Assembly (NCBI GenBank): GCA_900469345.1 | Contig: UBWZ01000005.1 | Span: forward strand, 29,037 to 93,036 | From: Hyphomicrobiales bacterium | Lineage (GTDB): Bacteria > Pseudomonadota > Alphaproteobacteria > Rhizobiales > Rhizobiaceae | Reading direction: 5' to 3' | Length of the DNA stretch: 64,000 nucleotides | Shown: piece after piece, positions 62,409 through 64,000 of the stretch | Layout: every line of letters starts with the position of its first letter | How positions within the stretch are numbered: the stretch's first letter is position 1 | Program-made: the position numbers and the translations under genes | Notes under the pieces: model-generated | Told to the model about the DNA's origin: nothing | The model's input: only the letters and a program-made list of their open reading frames with translations | Databases searched by the model: none

Positions 62409-63827
62409 TCAGTCGAAAAGCACTGGCGGCGAGAGCTTCTTGCCGATGATGCGGTTGCCGCGCCTGCGATTGTAGATCACGCGCGCAGCCAATATGCCCG
62501 CAAGCAGCCGGCTGGGCCAAGCCCGGCCATTGCGGCGGACGAACCACTGGTCTGTCCGGTCCGATTGCTGTTCCAGTGCCAGTTCCGCCAGGGTCAGGCC
62601 GTTATGCGTGCCGATCCCCATGCCGTGCCCCCAGCAGCCGCATGCGAACAGGATGCGCGGGTCTTTCGTCAAGCCAAGATGTGGTCGCCAGTCGGCGGTA
62701 ATCGAGATCGGACCACCCCAGGTCTGCGCCGTCTTGACCCCGCGCATCGCAGGGAAGAATGCGGCGAGATGGTCGAGGTGCTTCAGACGCCATTCGACTT
62801 CAGGTGACAGGGAGCGATCGACCGGAGCCGTGGTATAGTAGCCACCGACGCTGAGGATGCGGCCATCGATCGTCGGGGCGAAGGAATAGAACAGCTTGGA
62901 GAGGACATTCACGCCGCTGCGCCGTGGCCAACCCGCTCGGTTCCATTGTTCCTCCGACAGAGGTTCGGTAATCGTGCCCTTGACCATCAGTGGAGTCTGT
63001 TCGCGCTGAATGCCGAGACCGTCAAGGCCTGCCAGTTGGTGCGTGAACGCATTCGTTGCCAGAACTACCTTCTTGCATCTGGCCGCGCCGAGACCCGTGT
63101 GCAGCAGAATCCCGTCCCGCCCAGCTTCAACGGCGGCGACGGGACTGCTCTCGAAAATTTCGACGCCCAGTTTTTCCGCGGCCGCCTTTAGCCCGCGGAC
63201 GAGTTTCAAGGGGTTGAACTGCCCGCCGCGCTTGTCGAATATGGCGGCTCCGAGATGCGGGCTAGACAGTTCTGCCTCGACCTGGCTTTGGCTGAGCGAG
63301 GATAATGCGGCGGCATGTCCCATCTTCTCCTGCAGTTCCAGATATTCCTCGATCGCGGCGTCGCCCTCGATCCGCAGCCCGACCTTTAGCGTTCCCGTGG
63401 GCGCATAGTCGCAGTCGACGGTTCCATCGCGCTGAAATTCTTCGATGAGGCGGACGCCGTCGGCCACGCAGGTCAGAGCCCGACCCATATTCTCCACACC
63501 GTTGCGCCCGATCGCGGCCTTGAGATCACCGCCGCCGAACTGGATGATCAATTGTCCGGCGTTGCGTCCGCTCGCGCCGTAGCCGATCACCTCTGCTTCG
63601 AGCAATGCGACAGACGCCGCCGGTTCGAGCTTCTTGATATGGTAGGCCGTCGACAGCCCCGTGATGCCACCGCCGACAATGCAAAAATCGAAGGTGCGAT
63701 CACCACGCAGGGGTTGCCTTGGCAGATAGGGCGCCGAGGTGTCCCACCAGAAGGACTTCGATCGATGAAGCACCGAGAAATTCAAAGACAAATCGTCTGA
63801 TGTCGGCTGCGAGTGTTTGTCGTCCAT
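62409..63827 (-). CDS. FAD-dependent amino-acid/amine oxidoreductase (DAO family)
   Basis: 472 residues. FAD-binding start FDFCIVGGGITGLSTAYHIK, then EVIGYGASGRNAGQLIIQFG, and the C-terminal FACGCWGHGMGIGTHNGLTL. This resembles the gamma-glutamylputrescine oxidase / glycine oxidase group. It is convergent with the dehydrogenase-GcvT gene (45-base gap) and could oxidise another amine or D-amino acid. Confidence 0.88.
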   Translation of the reverse strand: MDDKHSQPTSDDLSLNFSVLHRSKSFWWDTSAPYLPRQPLRGDRTFDFCIVGGGITGLSTAYHIKKLEPAASVALLEAEVIGYGASGRNAGQLIIQFGGGDLKAAIGRNGVENMGRALTCVADGVRLIEEFQRDGTVDCDYAPTGTLKVGLRIEGDAAIEEYLELQEKMGHAAALSSLSQSQVEAELSSPHLGAAIFDKRGGQFNPLKLVRGLKAAAEKLGVEIFESSPVAAVEAGRDGILLHTGLGAARCKKVVLATNAFTHQLAGLDGLGIQREQTPLMVKGTITEPLSEEQWNRAGWPRRSGVNVLSKLFYSFAPTIDGRILSVGGYYTTAPVDRSLSPEVEWRLKHLDHLAAFFPAMRGVKTAQTWGGPISITADWRPHLGLTKDPRILFACGCWGHGMGIGTHNGLTLAELALEQQSDRTDQWFVRRNGRAWPSRLLAGILAARVIYNRRRGNRIIGKKLSPPVLFD

Positions 63828-63949
63828 AGCAAGGATTCCTATGCGTTTTCAGTGACCGGCAGGGCCCCGTTGGTGGCTATCGGCCAGAGGCCAGGCCATG
63901 GCCATCACCCGCGCTGCCCATCTGCCTGCTCTTTCGGCCTTTCAGCCGA

Positions 63950-64000
63950 TTAAAGTGCCTTCTCGAGCTGCGGCAGCAAGTCAAAGAGATCGCCGACCAG
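63950..64000 (-). CDS. C-terminal end of a probable electron transfer flavoprotein alpha subunit
   Basis: Only 16 residues before the stop are inside the window: LVGDLFDLLPQLEKAL. This matches the usual EtfA C-terminus (Y-G-L-V-A-D-L-F-x-x-x-P-E-L). The gene continues beyond 64000. ETF would accept electrons from the dehydrogenases beside it. Confidence 0.6.
   Translation of the reverse strand: MVGDLFDLLPQLEKAL

Overview
The window looks like chromosomal or megaplasmid DNA from an alphaproteobacterium, most likely order Rhizobiales (Rhizobiaceae-like). The support is high GC with strong third-position GC bias, a PrsD/PrsE-type type I secretion pair, DUF1488- and DUF6894-like small proteins, and many LysR and TetR regulators with ABC importers. 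No rRNA, tRNA, CRISPR array or intact insertion sequence was recognised. Genus is not decidable from the sequence alone.

Left part (1-8284): the tail of an exopolysaccharide operon with an alginate signature. Two Sel1-repeat proteins (AlgK-like role), a PL5 alginate lyase of AlgL type and a very large secreted AlgE-like mannuronan C5-epimerase (beta-helix, RTX blocks, tandem Ig/cadherin-like repeats, C-terminal RTX) lie in a row. The polymerase and other membrane genes are probably upstream of the window. 8544-14900 holds a small DUF6894-like gene, two divergent P-type ATPases (P1B heavy-metal type and Mg2+ type) and a trio of small proteins.

Middle (15108-26889): a LuxR-type regulator and an HTH-less relative flank a minus-strand type I secretion locus: membrane fusion protein, ABC exporter, a 1108-residue RTX protein, and upstream three proteins that share a 47-residue module I do not recognise. 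One of the three is a tiny Asp-rich protein, one a plain protein, and one the plain architecture fused to RTX repeats. This is the best candidate for an undescribed system. The exporter is also a plausible route out for the epimerase at 4175. From 27078 to 30945 lie small membrane or exported proteins, a TetR regulator with two near-identical operators, and a lipocalin.

31045-44501 is a coherent import and catabolism cluster: a divergent LysR, a VOC protein, two DUF885-like metallohydrolases, a PanE-like reductase, a Gfo/Idh/MocA dehydrogenase, a complete oligopeptide-type ABC importer (DppD, DppF, binding protein, DppB, DppC) and a D-2-hydroxyacid dehydrogenase. The substrate is unknown; it may be a peptide- or opine-like amide that is imported, hydrolysed and oxidised.

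The right part (44607-64000) is a mosaic: a renalase-like flavoprotein, a CoxG remnant, a dCache-GGDEF cyclase, a luciferase-like oxidoreductase/LysR/pirin group, a DUF5996-GNAT fusion, a frameshifted saccharopine dehydrogenase-like gene next to a TetR, a second methionyl-tRNA synthetase, a YcaC-like hydrolase with a second paralogous LysR, a decayed IS6-family transposase, and an ETF-linked demethylation set (dimethylglycine/sarcosine dehydrogenase, amino-acid oxidase and the last residues of an EtfA-like subunit at the window edge).
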